From NCBI GenBank assembly GCA_004321745.1, contig SGYO01000011.1, positions 1-51,979 of the forward strand: DNA of 51,979 bases, in the 5' to 3' direction. This document shows, one piece after another, positions 33,246 through 43,103 of this stretch (position 1 is its first letter; every line of letters starts with the position of its first letter). The translations under genes and the position numbers were made by a program. The notes under the pieces were generated by a model. The model did not search any database. It was not told the origin of the DNA and was given only the letters and a program-made list of their open reading frames with translations. Source of the stretch: a bacterium (GTDB lineage Bacteria > Fidelibacterota > Marinisomatia > Marinisomatales > UBA1611).

Positions 33246-34454
33246 TTAAAATAAAATTTTTCCGGATTTAATTACTGTTTTTATAGAATTATTTGAAAAA
33301 TTATATGGAATATCAATCGGTTTTTTTAAACTCCAAACGATAATATCAGCATTTTTTCCCTCCTCTATTGATCCAGTTGTCTCATGAATGTTTAAAATTT
33401 TCGAAGGCATGTATGTGCTTGAAAAGATAGCATCATTTATTTCAAATCCCATATAAATAAGGCTAAGGGTTATTATAAATATCATTGATTGAATATTACA
33501 ACTTCCAGGGTTATAATCAGTTGCGATAGCAACTTCAAGCCCAGAATCTTTTAATTTCTTATATGGAGCATATTTGTGTTTACCAAGAAAAAATGTAGTA
33601 CCCGGGAGTAATACAGCCTTTACATTAGCGTCTGCCATTTTCATAATATCACTATCATTAACGCACATAAGATGGTCAGCAGATACGCATTTGATAGCAG
33701 ATGCTAATTGAGCTCCTCCAATATTTTCAAATTCATCAGTATGTATTCTAGGAATCAGCCCATAATCTAAACCAGTCAATAAAATCTTTTCTGATTGATG
33801 TAAATCGAAGTATCCTTTTTCACAAAACACATCATTATATTTTGCAATACCTTGCTTTGCTACTGCAGGGATGATTACCTTGCATAAATGATCAACATAA
33901 TCATCTGGTTTGTTATCATACTCTTTTGGAACAGTATGCGCACCCATGAAGGTAGGAATAATGTCGACTCTATGTTCAGAGTTAACCTCATCTAAAATCG
34001 CCAAAGATTTAAGTTCGCTATATAAATCTAAACCGTAGCCACTTTTTGCCTCTAATGTAGTAGTACCCAATTTTAAAAAGTTATTCATTCTATGGATGAC
34101 TCTTTGTTTTAATTCATTATAGTCTGAATCTCTTAAACTTTTTACACTATTGTTTATTCCACCACCATTAGCTGCTATTTGCTCATATATAATCCCAGCT
34201 GCTCTCATTTCAAATTCGTTCGATCGGTCATTGAAAAATACTGGGTGAGTATGACAGTCAACAAATCCTGGGGTAACTAAACTATTTTCACAATCATAAA
34301 TTTGATCTGCATAATTAAGATTTTTTCCTATTTCAATAATTTTCCCATGCCTAACTATAATTTCTAAACCTTCCTCTAATACCATAGAATTCTTTTTTGA
34401 ATTATAGGTTAGAAGATTACCTATATTAATCAATTTTAAAGATTTAGAATTCAT
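33246..34454 (-). CDS. hutI: Imidazolonepropionase HutI
   Basis: Hydrolyses imidazolone-5-propionate to N-formimino-L-glutamate, the third step of histidine degradation. The 402 residues form a metal-dependent amidohydrolase. The metal motif H-x-H lies in VDCHTHPVF, substrate-site KSGYGLDLYSELK is present, further metal histidines lie in MGAHTVP and RIHTDEF, and the catalytic Asp lies in ATDYNPGSC. It follows hutU by 6 bases, so the two steps are made together. The ATG start is unambiguous. Confidence 0.96.
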   Translation of the reverse strand: MNSKSLKLINIGNLLTYNSKKNSMVLEEGLEIIVRHGKIIEIGKNLNYADQIYDCENSLVTPGFVDCHTHPVFFNDRSNEFEMRAAGIIYEQIAANGGGINNSVKSLRDSDYNELKQRVIHRMNNFLKLGTTTLEAKSGYGLDLYSELKSLAILDEVNSEHRVDIIPTFMGAHTVPKEYDNKPDDYVDHLCKVIIPAVAKQGIAKYNDVFCEKGYFDLHQSEKILLTGLDYGLIPRIHTDEFENIGGAQLASAIKCVSADHLMCVNDSDIMKMADANVKAVLLPGTTFFLGKHKYAPYKKLKDSGLEVAIATDYNPGSCNIQSMIFIITLSLIYMGFEINDAIFSSTYMPSKILNIHETTGSIEEGKNADIIVWSLKKPIDIPYNFSNNSIKTVIKSGKILF

Positions 34455-34460
34455 CTAAAA

Positions 34461-36107
34461 TTATTTTGGTATATCTATTGACCAGGATTTAGCATTTCGA
34501 ATAGCATCATTATATCCAGCATCAGCATGACGAATTACTCCCAATCCTGGATCATTGGTAAGAACTTTTTTAATACGCTCTGCCATCTCTTCGCTACCAT
34601 CAGCTACTATGACCTGCCCAGAATGGATAGAATATCCAATACCAACACCTCCTCCATGATGTAAAGATACCCAAGTAGCGCCACTGGCCGTATTAATTAA
34701 AGCATTCAATATGGGCCAATCAGCTATAGCATCTGATCCGTCCTTCATAGCTTCAGTTTCTCTATTGGGCGAAGCAACTGAACCGCAATCTAAATGATCT
34801 CTACCGATTACAATAGGAGCTTTTAATTCTCCTTTTTTCACCATATCGTTTAAAGCTAAACCAAACCTTACTCTATCTTTAAAACCTAGCCAACAAATCC
34901 TAGATGGTAATCCTTGAAATTCAACTTTTTCATTAGCCATCTTTATCCAATTACAAAGAGCTTTATCTTCATTAAACATTTCCAACGCTAATTCGTCTGT
35001 TTTGAAAATATCATTTTTATCTCCTGATAGAGCTACCCATCTAAATGGGCCTTTTCCTTCGCAAAATAGCGGCCTAATATATTCAGGCACAAATCCAGGT
35101 ATATCAAATGCATTTTTAACACCTGCTTTTTCAGCCTGAGCTCTTATATTATTACCATAATCAAATACTACCGACCCTAAACTTTTTAAATCAAGAAGCG
35201 CTTGAACATGAGTACCCATAGACTCTATAGATTCCTTGATATATAAATCTTTATTTTTAGTCCTTAAAAAATCAGCCTCATCTATAGTATAGTTAACTGG
35301 TATATAACCAACTAACTCATCATGAGCAGATGTCTGGTCCGTGACTAAATCGGGTATTATATTTTTTTTAACAAAAAGAGGTATGATTTCAGCAGCATTA
35401 CCTAAAAGACCTATACTTATAGGTTCTTTATTCTTTTTTGCTAATAAAGCCCAATTTATTGCCTCATCAATATCATCTGTAGATTTGTCTAGATATTTAC
35501 TCTCTATTCTTCTTTTTATTCTCTTTTTATCAATTTCAATACATATTGCAACCCCACCGGCCATCGTAACAGCAAGAGGTTGAGCCCCGCCCATACCTCC
35601 CAAGCCAGATGTTAATACTATTTTACCAGATAAATTATCAGAATTAAAATGTTTTCCTGCAGCTGCAATAAACGTTTCATAAGTGCCTTGCAAAATACCT
35701 TGTGTTCCTATGTATATCCAACTACCTGCTGTCATTTGCCCGTACATTATTAGACCTTCAGCTTCAAGCTTATCAAAATGTTCCCATGTAGCCCAATTAG
35801 GAACTAAGTTAGAATTTGCAATAAGTACACGCGGTGAATAGGAATGGGTCTTCATTACAGCAACTGGCTTACCAGATTGGACAATCAAAGTTTCATCTGT
35901 CTCCAATCGTAGTAAAGTTTTTAAAATTAAATCAAAAGATTTCCAATCTCGCGCTGCCTTGCCTTTTCCACCATAAACAATTAATTCCTCAGGGTTTTCA
36001 GCTACATTTTGATCCAAATTATGTTGAATCATTCTGAATGCTGCCTCTATCTGCCAATTTTTACAATTAAGTTTTGGACCAATGGGAGGAGAAATTTTAC
36101 GTTTCAT
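34461..36107 (-). CDS. hutU: Urocanate hydratase HutU
   Basis: Converts urocanate to imidazolone propionate with tightly bound NAD+, the second step of histidine degradation. At 548 residues it is full length (usual about 550-560). Typical blocks are [34 protein letters not shown], the NAD-site [40 protein letters not shown] and [16 protein letters not shown]. It lies 7 bases after the glycoside-hydrolase-like gene and 6 bases before hutI. hutH, needed to make urocanate, is not in this window. Confidence 0.97.
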   Translation of the reverse strand: MKRKISPPIGPKLNCKNWQIEAAFRMIQHNLDQNVAENPEELIVYGGKGKAARDWKSFDLILKTLLRLETDETLIVQSGKPVAVMKTHSYSPRVLIANSNLVPNWATWEHFDKLEAEGLIMYGQMTAGSWIYIGTQGILQGTYETFIAAAGKHFNSDNLSGKIVLTSGLGGMGGAQPLAVTMAGGVAICIEIDKKRIKRRIESKYLDKSTDDIDEAINWALLAKKNKEPISIGLLGNAAEIIPLFVKKNIIPDLVTDQTSAHDELVGYIPVNYTIDEADFLRTKNKDLYIKESIESMGTHVQALLDLKSLGSVVFDYGNNIRAQAEKAGVKNAFDIPGFVPEYIRPLFCEGKGPFRWVALSGDKNDIFKTDELALEMFNEDKALCNWIKMANEKVEFQGLPSRICWLGFKDRVRFGLALNDMVKKGELKAPIVIGRDHLDCGSVASPNRETEAMKDGSDAIADWPILNALINTASGATWVSLHHGGGVGIGYSIHSGQVIVADGSEEMAERIKKVLTNDPGLGVIRHADAGYNDAIRNAKSWSIDIPK

Positions 36108-36114
36108 ATGATTT

Positions 36115-37212
36115 TTAAAAATATTTTTTTAATTTTTTCCAATAGTAAGGATTTTTTACGAATTCTGTATATGAAAAAATAGATATATTATTAATATTCA
36201 TTTTTTTAAGTCTTTGAATTTTTTTTCCTGCTAACCTTGGATTTTGGTTATAAGTAGAAATTCCAACGACTATCTTATCATGATACTTTGAGGGTAAATT
36301 ATCCCTAATTAGATACATATTTTGAATAAAATCCTCATTCTTTACCATATAATTCATTGGAACTGCCCAATCTAAATATCCAGCTGAAAGCCATAGATCC
36401 CATTCTTGAAAAAATAATAATTTAGCATCGTAAATATTAGGCTTCACAGCAGCAGAAATAATAATTTTATTTGAATTTGATTTAATTTTATCTCGAGCTC
36501 TTTTGACAAAATTAGTTATTGAGTTTCTTTTGAACTCTGAAAAGATAACTTCCTTATTTGCATTAACCTTATCAATGTAGGTTCTATTAAACTCATATAA
36601 TCCTAACTCATTATAGCCATAATTCGAGTTGTGAAATCTTATATAATCGTAATGTATACCATCTAAATTATACTCTTTTGATAATTCATCAACTACACTA
36701 ATTAGGTGTAGGTTAACAGCTGGATTGGTGGGTGCTAAATAAAAACCCTCACCATCTATATTAAATCGATTTTTATTTCGTAAATATAATTCATCTTTAA
36801 TATATTTATCACCCTTTTGTCGATCTAACCATTCAGGTTTATTTAGAATGATATGATCACTTTGAGTGGGTAGATTTGTTGAGGACCATAAATAATATAC
36901 ATTAATCCATGCATGGATCTTAATATTAGTATTTATATTAGATTTTAGGAGATAATCTAAAGGATCAAAATCATTTGCAACTAAATGAGATTTTGGTACA
37001 ATTTTTGAATTATAATAAGCGTCTCCCCTACCCCTAACCTGAGCAAATATATGATTAAATCCATTTTTATAAGCAAAATCTAATACATCATTGATGAAAT
37101 GTTTTTGGGTTAAATAATCTCTAACGACCCAAAGAGCTTTTACAGGAACTTGACTTTCTGAGCAAAAGAGGAAATTATTTAATAAAAATAGGAATAAAAA
37201 CTTTAAAAGCAA
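36115..37212 (-). CDS. Secreted family-10-like glycoside hydrolase (GHL10/YngK type)
   Basis: 365 residues with a hydrophobic N-terminal signal (about 1-18, containing LFCSES; Cys17 could be lipidated). The TIM-barrel-like body carries [10 protein letters not shown] near the start, [23 protein letters not shown], the acidic [11 protein letters not shown] motif, and WAVPMNYMV. These are hallmarks of the GHL10 / COG1649 proteins, thought to cut peptidoglycan-related or other glycans; the substrate is not known here. The start codon appears to be TTG (37210-37212), as no ATG precedes the signal. It begins 28 bases after rplQ with no terminator between, and leads into hutU. Confidence 0.8.
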   Translation of the reverse strand: MLLKFLFLFLLNNFLFCSESQVPVKALWVVRDYLTQKHFINDVLDFAYKNGFNHIFAQVRGRGDAYYNSKIVPKSHLVANDFDPLDYLLKSNINTNIKIHAWINVYYLWSSTNLPTQSDHIILNKPEWLDRQKGDKYIKDELYLRNKNRFNIDGEGFYLAPTNPAVNLHLISVVDELSKEYNLDGIHYDYIRFHNSNYGYNELGLYEFNRTYIDKVNANKEVIFSEFKRNSITNFVKRARDKIKSNSNKIIISAAVKPNIYDAKLLFFQEWDLWLSAGYLDWAVPMNYMVKNEDFIQNMYLIRDNLPSKYHDKIVVGISTYNQNPRLAGKKIQRLKKMNINNISIFSYTEFVKNPYYWKKLKKYF

Positions 37213-37240
37213 CTTAGAAATAATAAAATAAATCTAATAT

Positions 37241-37645
37241 TTACTTCTTAACTTCTGTTACTTCAGAATCATCTATTTGAGGATTTTCAACCGATTCCAC
37301 AAACTCAATGATTGACACCGGAGCTCGATCATTATCTCTTTGACCCAATTTTGTTATTCTTGTATAACCTCCTGGCCTGATGGAAAAAAGTGGAGCTATT
37401 TCTTTAAATAAAATCCTAACAACATTTTTCTTAGGGAGTTTTCTTATAACTAATCTCCTAGAGTGCAGACTATCTTTTTTTGCTAAAGTTATCAAGGGCT
37501 CAATAAAAGATCTAAGTTCCTTTGCTTTAGGATCAGTGGTCTTTATTTTTTTATGTAAAATTAATTGGCAAGCTAAATTCCTTAATAGAGCCTTTCTATT
37601 ACCAACTTTTCTACCAAGCTTACGACCCTTCTTCTTATGTCGCAT
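37241..37645 (-). CDS. rplQ: 50S ribosomal protein L17
   Basis: 134 residues starting at the ATG at 37643-37645, where the canonical MRHKKKGRKLGR begins. A longer upstream frame exists but would overlap rpoA and is not used by the family. L17 lies near the tunnel exit of the 50S subunit. It has an acidic C-terminal extension beyond the core (VESVENPQIDDSEVTE). It is the last gene of the alpha cluster. No terminator hairpin follows before the next gene 28 bases away. Confidence 0.97.
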   Translation of the reverse strand: MRHKKKGRKLGRKVGNRKALLRNLACQLILHKKIKTTDPKAKELRSFIEPLITLAKKDSLHSRRLVIRKLPKKNVVRILFKEIAPLFSIRPGGYTRITKLGQRDNDRAPVSIIEFVESVENPQIDDSEVTEVKK

Positions 37646-37649
37646 TTTA

Positions 37650-38621
37650 TTATCCCTCTTCTGCCATAATTTTACTAATATCCATCCCAAAATGGAGACC
37701 CATTGAACTTAATTTATCAACTAGCTCAGTCAAGGATTTTCTACCAAAATTTTTATACTTAAGCATTTGGTTTTCTTCTTTACTTACTAGTTCGTGAATG
37801 AATTTTATTCCCGCTGCTTGTAAACAATTAAAGCTTCTAACTGAAAGTTCCATTTCATCAATCGCTTGATTTAACAAACCACGTAAAGCAAGGGTTTCAT
37901 CAGAAACGCCTTTAGAAATCTCTAAAATTTCAGGGTTGGCGATAGCTTCGACAAACTTCAAATGATCTCTTATATAAGTCGCTGAATAACTTATCGCATC
38001 CTTAGGGTTTATTGAGCCATCAGTTTGTACATTCATAGTTAAAATTTCAATTGGGTCCTTAGCTCCTGGTACTGGCTTCACATCGTAACTAACTTTTGTT
38101 ACTGGATTAAAGATACTATCAATCGAAATAGTACCTAGAGGTAAATTTGGTAATTCATTTTCCTCAGATGGTACATATCCCATACCAATACCAATTCTAA
38201 TTTCCATATCTAGCTTTCCACTAGAGTTAACCTCCGTGATATATTGTTCAGGATTAAGTATCTCAAATTGGTCGCTAGCATCTTGTAAATCTTTGGCTGT
38301 TACAACAGACTTACCTTTAAAAGAAAGATTAATCTTATCTGGATTATTATCCATGAGTCTGAACCTAATTAATTTTAGATTCATTATAATATCGGCGACA
38401 TCGTCCTTAACACCTTTGATTGATGAAAACTCATGTTCGACACCTTCAATTTTTAAATGAGTTATTGCAGCACCGGGAATACTTGTAAGTAAGACTCTTC
38501 TCATTGCGTTACCTAAAGTTATACCATATCCTCTACTTAGTGGCTCAATAGTAAATTGGCCATTCGTTTTTGATAAAGATGCTTCATCAGTTTGAACTTT
38601 TAAATTAAATGATTTATCCAT
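37650..38621 (-). CDS. rpoA: RNA polymerase alpha subunit
   Basis: 323 residues. The N-terminal assembly domain includes FTIEPLSRGYGITLGNAMRRVLL and GAAITHLKIEGVEHEFSSI. A flexible linker follows, then a C-terminal domain (about 245-315) with SVRSFNCLQAAGI and KYKNFGRKSLTEL, which binds UP elements and activators. Normal length and position between rpsD and rplQ. It stops 4 bases before the rplQ ATG. Confidence 0.98.
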   Translation of the reverse strand: MDKSFNLKVQTDEASLSKTNGQFTIEPLSRGYGITLGNAMRRVLLTSIPGAAITHLKIEGVEHEFSSIKGVKDDVADIIMNLKLIRFRLMDNNPDKINLSFKGKSVVTAKDLQDASDQFEILNPEQYITEVNSSGKLDMEIRIGIGMGYVPSEENELPNLPLGTISIDSIFNPVTKVSYDVKPVPGAKDPIEILTMNVQTDGSINPKDAISYSATYIRDHLKFVEAIANPEILEISKGVSDETLALRGLLNQAIDEMELSVRSFNCLQAAGIKFIHELVSKEENQMLKYKNFGRKSLTELVDKLSSMGLHFGMDISKIMAEEG

Positions 38622-38650
38622 TGATAACTTATCCTTTTTCTTATCTGTAA

Positions 38651-39268
38651 TTATTTAGAGTATAGCTCCACTACTAGCTGCTCGTTTACTGTTAAATTCA
38701 TTTGATCTCTTTCAGGAACATTCAAAAAAATACCTGTCATTTTAGCTTTATCTAGTTCCAGCCAAGAGAGATCAATATCTCCTTTGATTGTTCTTATAGA
38801 ATTCAAAATAATATCCATTTTTTTACTTCTATCTCTTACTGAAATAGTATCCCCTGGCTTTAATGTGTATGAGGGAATATTCACAGCAATTCCATTAACT
38901 AAAAAGTGTTTATGACTTACTAATTGTCTAGCTGCAGGGCGAGTAGGAGAAAAACCAAGCCTATAAACGACATTATCTAATCTACTCTCAAGTAACTTAA
39001 GCATGTTTGTACCAGTTTCACCTTTAAGCTTCTCCGCTTTTTTAAAAGCTATTCTGAACTGTTTTTCTAACAGTCCATACATAAACTTAATTTTTTGCTT
39101 TTCTTGAAGTTGAGTTCCGTAGTTAGAAATTTTACCTCTTCTAGTTTGAGCGTGTTGGCCTGGACCATAAGGCTTCCGATTGAGCAATCTATCATATTTA
39201 GGGTTACCGAAGATATTCTCACCGAATTTTCTTACTAATTTTCCTCTAGATGTATTTATTTTTGCCAT
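38651..39268 (-). CDS. rpsD: 30S ribosomal protein S4
   Basis: 205 residues. A 16S rRNA-binding assembly protein, and in many bacteria the autoregulator of the alpha operon. The S4 RNA-binding motif lies in the middle (RLDNVVYRLGFSPTRPAARQLVSHKHFLVNG). The N-terminus lacks the four-cysteine zinc knuckle, so it is the C-minus form. It starts 29 bases upstream of rpoA. Confidence 0.98.
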   Translation of the reverse strand: MAKINTSRGKLVRKFGENIFGNPKYDRLLNRKPYGPGQHAQTRRGKISNYGTQLQEKQKIKFMYGLLEKQFRIAFKKAEKLKGETGTNMLKLLESRLDNVVYRLGFSPTRPAARQLVSHKHFLVNGIAVNIPSYTLKPGDTISVRDRSKKMDIILNSIRTIKGDIDLSWLELDKAKMTGIFLNVPERDQMNLTVNEQLVVELYSK

Positions 39269-39293
39269 ATTAAAAATTCACTTTCAGTTTAAA

Positions 39294-39677
39294 TTATACT
39301 CGCCTTCTTTTTGGGGGACGACAGCCATTGTGAGGAAGAGGAGTTACATCTTTTATTGATGTAATTTGCAAGCCCGAAACAGCCAGCGCTCTAATTGCGG
39401 ATTCCCTACCTGCTCCAGGTCCTTTCACTTCTACAGAAATACTTGATATACCAAGAGACAAAGCTGACTCCGCTACTTTTTGAGCAGTTAAAGTGGCAGC
39501 ATATGCCGTACTTTTTCTTGAACCTTTAAATCCTGATGAACCAGCTTTTTGCCAAATCAATACATTCCCATATTTATCAGAAATTGTAACATGCGTATTA
39601 TTAAAAGTTGATTTAATATGCGCAACAGCATTTATATCGACTACTTTTTTCTTTTTTTTCTGTTTATTTTCAGCCAA
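39294..39677 (-). CDS. rpsK: 30S ribosomal protein S11
   Basis: 127 residues. Platform protein of the 30S subunit. A lysine-rich N-terminus (KQKKKKKVV) is followed by [28 protein letters not shown] and the C-terminal [18 protein letters not shown]. Ends 25 bases before rpsD. Confidence 0.98.
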   Translation of the reverse strand: MAENKQKKKKKVVDINAVAHIKSTFNNTHVTISDKYGNVLIWQKAGSSGFKGSRKSTAYAATLTAQKVAESALSLGISSISVEVKGPGAGRESAIRALAVSGLQITSIKDVTPLPHNGCRPPKRRRV

Positions 39678-39698
39678 AATTTTACCTCAAATTCTTTT

Positions 39699-40076
39699 TT
39701 ATATAGCTTTCTTTCCTAAACCTATAGTTCTTTTTTTACCTTTACGAGTTCTAGCATTTGTTTTTGTCCTTTGACCATTAGCGGGAAGACCACGCCTATG
39801 CCTAAGACCCCTGTAAGCACCAACATCTTTGAGCCTCTTTATGTTCATAGCATTAAAAGAACGCAATTCACCTTCAACATTCATCTCTAAAGAACTTATT
39901 ACTTCTCTAATAGAACTAATTTGCTTCTCGCTCAGCTCTTGAACTCTTTTGGCTGTATCTATTTTTGCAGTTTTACAAATTTCTAATGCAGTTGACATTC
40001 CGATACCATGAATGTAGCAAAGAGAAAAAGCAATCTTCTTATTTCTTGGTATATCTACACCTACTATTCTAGCCAT
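39699..40076 (-). CDS. rpsM: 30S ribosomal protein S13
   Basis: 125 residues from the ATG at 40074-40076, the standard [13 protein letters not shown] opening. An upstream in-frame start at 40115 would run into rpmJ and is rejected. The helix-hairpin [10 protein letters not shown] and the basic C-terminal [17 protein letters not shown] are present. It contacts P-site tRNA and the intersubunit bridge. The start lies 4 bases after the rpmJ stop. Confidence 0.97.
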   Translation of the reverse strand: MARIVGVDIPRNKKIAFSLCYIHGIGMSTALEICKTAKIDTAKRVQELSEKQISSIREVISSLEMNVEGELRSFNAMNIKRLKDVGAYRGLRHRRGLPANGQRTKTNARTRKGKKRTIGLGKKAI

Positions 40077-40080
40077 TGTA

Positions 40081-40194
40081 TTATCCTTGCCTTTGTTTAT
40101 GCTTGGGATTCTCACATATAACTAACACGACACCCTTACGCTTTATTATTTTACATTTAGTACACATTTTTTTTACAGATGCTCGAACTTTCAT
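40081..40194 (-). CDS. rpmJ: 50S ribosomal protein L36
   Basis: A 37-residue gene found by direct translation: [19 protein letters not shown] at the start and [12 protein letters not shown] at the end. The C-x-x-C (C11, C14), a third Cys (C27) and a His (H32) form the zinc site, so this is the C-plus form. It lies between infA and rpsM, exactly where it is found in most bacteria, with 3 and 4 bases on either side. Confidence 0.97.
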   Translation of the reverse strand: MKVRASVKKMCTKCKIIKRKGVVLVICENPKHKQRQG

Positions 40195-40197
40195 AAA

Positions 40198-40425
40198 TTA
40201 TTTCTTTCTATAGACTATTCTAGCTCTAGTTAAATCATATGGGCTCATTTCAAGCGTAACTACATCCCCTGGTAAAATTTTAATAAAGTGCATCCTCATT
40301 TTTCCACTAACATGGGCCAATACAGTATGACTATCACCCCCAATTTCAACATCAACACGGAACATTGCATTAGGTAAAGTCTCCTTTATAGTTCCATCAA
40401 TGGTGATCGCTTTTTCCTTAGCCAT
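40198..40425 (-). CDS. infA: Translation initiation factor IF-1
   Basis: 75 residues, a single OB-fold that occupies the ribosomal A site during initiation. Typical motifs are [34 protein letters not shown] and the C-terminal [10 protein letters not shown]. The gene overlaps map by 8 bases at its start, and rpmJ follows 3 bases after its stop. IF-1 sits between map and rpmJ in many bacterial spc/alpha junctions. Confidence 0.97.
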   Translation of the reverse strand: MAKEKAITIDGTIKETLPNAMFRVDVEIGGDSHTVLAHVSGKMRMHFIKILPGDVVTLEMSPYDLTRARIVYRKK

Positions 40426-41176
40426 TATAACTAACCTTACTTAAAATTTTAGGACCATCATCCAAAATTGCTATCGTATGTTCAAAGTGAGCAGATGCTT
40501 TACCATCAGCTGTTAGAATAGTCCAGCCATCTTTTGCAGTGTATATTTCCCTTCCACCAAGATTAATCATTGGCTCAATTGCAATACACATTCCAGCATG
40601 AAGCTTATAACCTTGACTGGGAGCGCCATAGTTAGGCACCTGGGGTTCTTCATGCAGATTTTCACCAATCCCATGACCAACCAACTCCCTGACAACAGAA
40701 AAGCCATTTGATTCAGCATGAGTTTGGACAGCATGCCCAATATCACCAACAAAGTTACCAGGCACTGCTTTCTCAATGCCTTTATATAGTGATTCTTCGG
40801 TAATTTCCATTAATTTTTTCTTTTCACTACTGATTTTACCCACAGAAAAAGTTTTTGCATGATCGCCATAATACCCATTTACCTCAGCGCCGCAATCTAT
40901 ACCAACAATTTGTCCTTCTTTTAACTCAATTTCTCCAGGTATACCATGAACCACCGCATCTTCAATTGAAATGCAAAGCGTTGAAGGGAAGCCCATGTAA
41001 CCCTTAAATGCAGGTCTGGCCCCTTTGGAGGTGATAAAATTTTCTGCTTTTTTATCTAGATCAGATATTAAAGCACCTGGAACAACAAATTCTGAGAGCA
41101 TATCTATTGTATCCGCTACAATCTGACAACTTCTGGAAATCATTTTAATTTCATTTTCAGAGCGCTTGTAGACCAT
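40418..41176 (-). CDS. map: Methionine aminopeptidase type I
   Basis: 252 residues. Removes initiator Met from nascent proteins. The five metal ligands are identifiable: two Asp in [19 protein letters not shown], His in [16 protein letters not shown], Glu in IAIEPMIN and Glu in FEHTIAI. No N-terminal zinc finger. An AGGAGGAGG ribosome binding site lies just before the ATG. It overlaps the secY stop by one base and follows secY directly; adk, which lies between them in many bacteria, is absent. Confidence 0.97.
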   Translation of the reverse strand: MVYKRSENEIKMISRSCQIVADTIDMLSEFVVPGALISDLDKKAENFITSKGARPAFKGYMGFPSTLCISIEDAVVHGIPGEIELKEGQIVGIDCGAEVNGYYGDHAKTFSVGKISSEKKKLMEITEESLYKGIEKAVPGNFVGDIGHAVQTHAESNGFSVVRELVGHGIGENLHEEPQVPNYGAPSQGYKLHAGMCIAIEPMINLGGREIYTAKDGWTILTADGKASAHFEHTIAILDDGPKILSKVSYNG

Positions 41177-42489
41177 TACATCCTCCTCCTACCACGTATT
41201 TTACCCTTAGTTAAAAAACCGTCATAATGGCGCATCATCAGATGGGATTCTAATTGCTGCAAAGTATCTAACGCAACACCAACAATTATTAGTAAACTTG
41301 TTCCTCCAAAAAATGATGCGAAGTCATACTCAACATCCATAGTTTGCATCAGGATGTATGGGAAAATAGCTACTAAAGCTAACGCAATTGAACCAGGAAG
41401 AGTCACTTTTGATAGGATATTATCAATATACTCAGAAGTTTTTTTGCCGGGCCTAACACCTGGAATAAATCCACCCTGCTGCTTCATTTGAGAACTTACT
41501 TGTACCGGGTCAAATGCAATAGCAGTGTAGAAATAAGTAAAGAAAACTATCATTAACCCAAAGAATAACCAGTATATAGGGTGCTCAAATGAAAACCAAC
41601 GCATTATGCTGGCAGAAAAATCACTATCAGAAAAGAAAGTTGAAATAGTGCTGGGAATGAACATTATTGATTGAGCAAAAATGATTGGCATTACACCTGC
41701 TGTATTTACCCTTAAGGGAATGTGGGTATTTTGCCCACCATATACTTTCCTCCCAACAACTCTTTTTGCGTATTGAACTGGAATTTTTCTTGTTCCTTGT
41801 GTCAATAGGACCACAAAACATATGACTAGAAACATAATTCCCATTAAAATAATTTCGGATATGAAAAGCTTTTCCCCTGCAATTACAGCTCTTACTTCAT
41901 TACCAATAACAAAAGGCAAGCGAGAAATTATCCCAACCATGATTATGAGCGAAATACCATTACCTATACCGCTTTCAGTTACTTTTTCACCCATCCACAT
42001 AAGCAGTATAGTACCAGTTACCATACTTACGATTGCTGTAAAGACAAATAAAAATCCAGGATTAATTACTACCTGAAGCTCTTTTTCTAAAAAAACAGTA
42101 ACACCATAGGACTGCATGGCTGCAATTAGAACAGTGCCATATCGTGTGATTTGTGTGATTTTTTTACGTCCAGCTTCACCTTCTTTTTGCAGTCTTTGGA
42201 AATAAGGTAAAACAGAGCCCATGAGCTGTATAATTATAGATGATGATATATAAGGCATTATTCCTAAAGAAAAAAGCGATGCTTTTTCGAAAGCACCACC
42301 CACAAACATGTTAAATAGACCAAATAATGTGTCTTGCAACCTATCAAAAGCACCAGCCAATGCGTTAGCATCTACTCCAGGTATGGGAATGTGCGCGCCA
42401 ATTCTAACAACAATAAGAATGGAAAAGGTAAAAAAGATTTTATCTCTTAGTTCAGGAATACTAAAAATTGTCTTAATTTTATCAATCAT
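41176..42489 (-). CDS. secY: Protein translocase subunit SecY
   Basis: 437 residues with ten membrane helices, the channel of the Sec translocon. Recognisable blocks: RIGAHIPIPGVD near the N-terminus, the GIMPYISSSIIIQL plug/helix-2 region, TESGIGNGISLIIMVGI, VNTAGVMPIIFA, and the C-terminal GTSLLIIVGVALDTLQQLESHLMMRHYDGF. Its ATG overlaps the rplO stop by 4 bases. Works with SecG from 10 kb and with SecE outside the window. Confidence 0.98.
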   Translation of the reverse strand: MIDKIKTIFSIPELRDKIFFTFSILIVVRIGAHIPIPGVDANALAGAFDRLQDTLFGLFNMFVGGAFEKASLFSLGIMPYISSSIIIQLMGSVLPYFQRLQKEGEAGRKKITQITRYGTVLIAAMQSYGVTVFLEKELQVVINPGFLFVFTAIVSMVTGTILLMWMGEKVTESGIGNGISLIIMVGIISRLPFVIGNEVRAVIAGEKLFISEIILMGIMFLVICFVVLLTQGTRKIPVQYAKRVVGRKVYGGQNTHIPLRVNTAGVMPIIFAQSIMFIPSTISTFFSDSDFSASIMRWFSFEHPIYWLFFGLMIVFFTYFYTAIAFDPVQVSSQMKQQGGFIPGVRPGKKTSEYIDNILSKVTLPGSIALALVAIFPYILMQTMDVEYDFASFFGGTSLLIIVGVALDTLQQLESHLMMRHYDGFLTKGKIRGRRRM

Positions 42490-42926
42490 AAGATAATGAT
42501 TTCTCCACCAGCTTTTTCGATTTTTTCCCTTGCTGCTATACTAAAAACAGAGGCAGAGATTTTTATTTTTTTTTCAATTGAGCCATTACCAAGAATCTTA
42601 ACTGGTTTAAGCGAGGAACGAATCAGACCAGAATCCTTTAAAAAGACAGGATCAATTACTGAACCATCTTTAAGATTAATAATATCACCAAGATTAACAA
42701 TTTGATATTTTTCTTTAAAAATATTCGTAAATCCTCTCCTAGGCAACCTACGAGCAAGAGGCATTTGACCACCCTCGAACCATGCTCTTTTCTTGTTACC
42801 AGAGCGTTGCCCTGCACCCTTGTGACCCCTTCCAGATGTTTTACCTAATCCGGATCCATGTCCCCTGCCTATTCTTTTTTTCTTTGAAATGGAACCCTTT
42901 ACTGGTGCCAATGAGTCTAGTTTCAT
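42486..42926 (-). CDS. rplO: 50S ribosomal protein L15
   Basis: 146 residues. The N-terminal extension that threads into 23S rRNA is glycine- and arginine-rich (GRGHGSGLGKTSGRGHKGAGQRSG). A globular C-terminal domain follows (KILGNGSIEKKIKISASVFS). The start overlaps the rpmD stop (ATGA) and is preceded by a GAGGT ribosome binding site. Confidence 0.97.
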   Translation of the reverse strand: MKLDSLAPVKGSISKKKRIGRGHGSGLGKTSGRGHKGAGQRSGNKKRAWFEGGQMPLARRLPRRGFTNIFKEKYQIVNLGDIINLKDGSVIDPVFLKDSGLIRSSLKPVKILGNGSIEKKIKISASVFSIAAREKIEKAGGEIIIL

Positions 42927-43102
42927 TTTTTTACCTCTGAAACATTAATTAAAAATTCAACTTTTTTTATCATTCCTCTAATTTGTGGCGTATTTTTTTT
43001 AATAACAGAGTGATTAAGCTTTTTCAAACCTAACGCTAGGATAGTTGCTTTGGCTTTAGGTTTATATCCAATAGGACTTTTTATGAGCTGAATTTTCAAC
43101 AT
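42923..43102 (-). CDS. rpmD: 50S ribosomal protein L30
   Basis: A 59-residue gene recovered by translating the gap between rplO and rpsE. The sequence runs MLKIQLIKSPIGYKPKAKA, then LALGLKKLNHSVIKKNTPQIRGMI, the L30 fold pattern. It stops with TGA overlapping the rplO ATG and starts one base after the rpsE stop, so it is fully embedded in the spc cluster. Confidence 0.95.
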   Translation of the reverse strand: MLKIQLIKSPIGYKPKAKATILALGLKKLNHSVIKKNTPQIRGMIKKVEFLINVSEVKK

Positions 43103-43103
43103 A

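Noticed and set aside
37646-37690. Longer rplQ start overlapping rpoA
   Set aside because: The extension is not L17-like and lies inside the rpoA 3' end; the canonical MRHKKKGR start at 37645 fits the family and the 4-base gap.
40077-40115. Longer rpsM start
   Set aside because: It would overlap the rpmJ coding region and add 13 residues never seen in S13; the [10 protein letters not shown] start at 40076 is standard.
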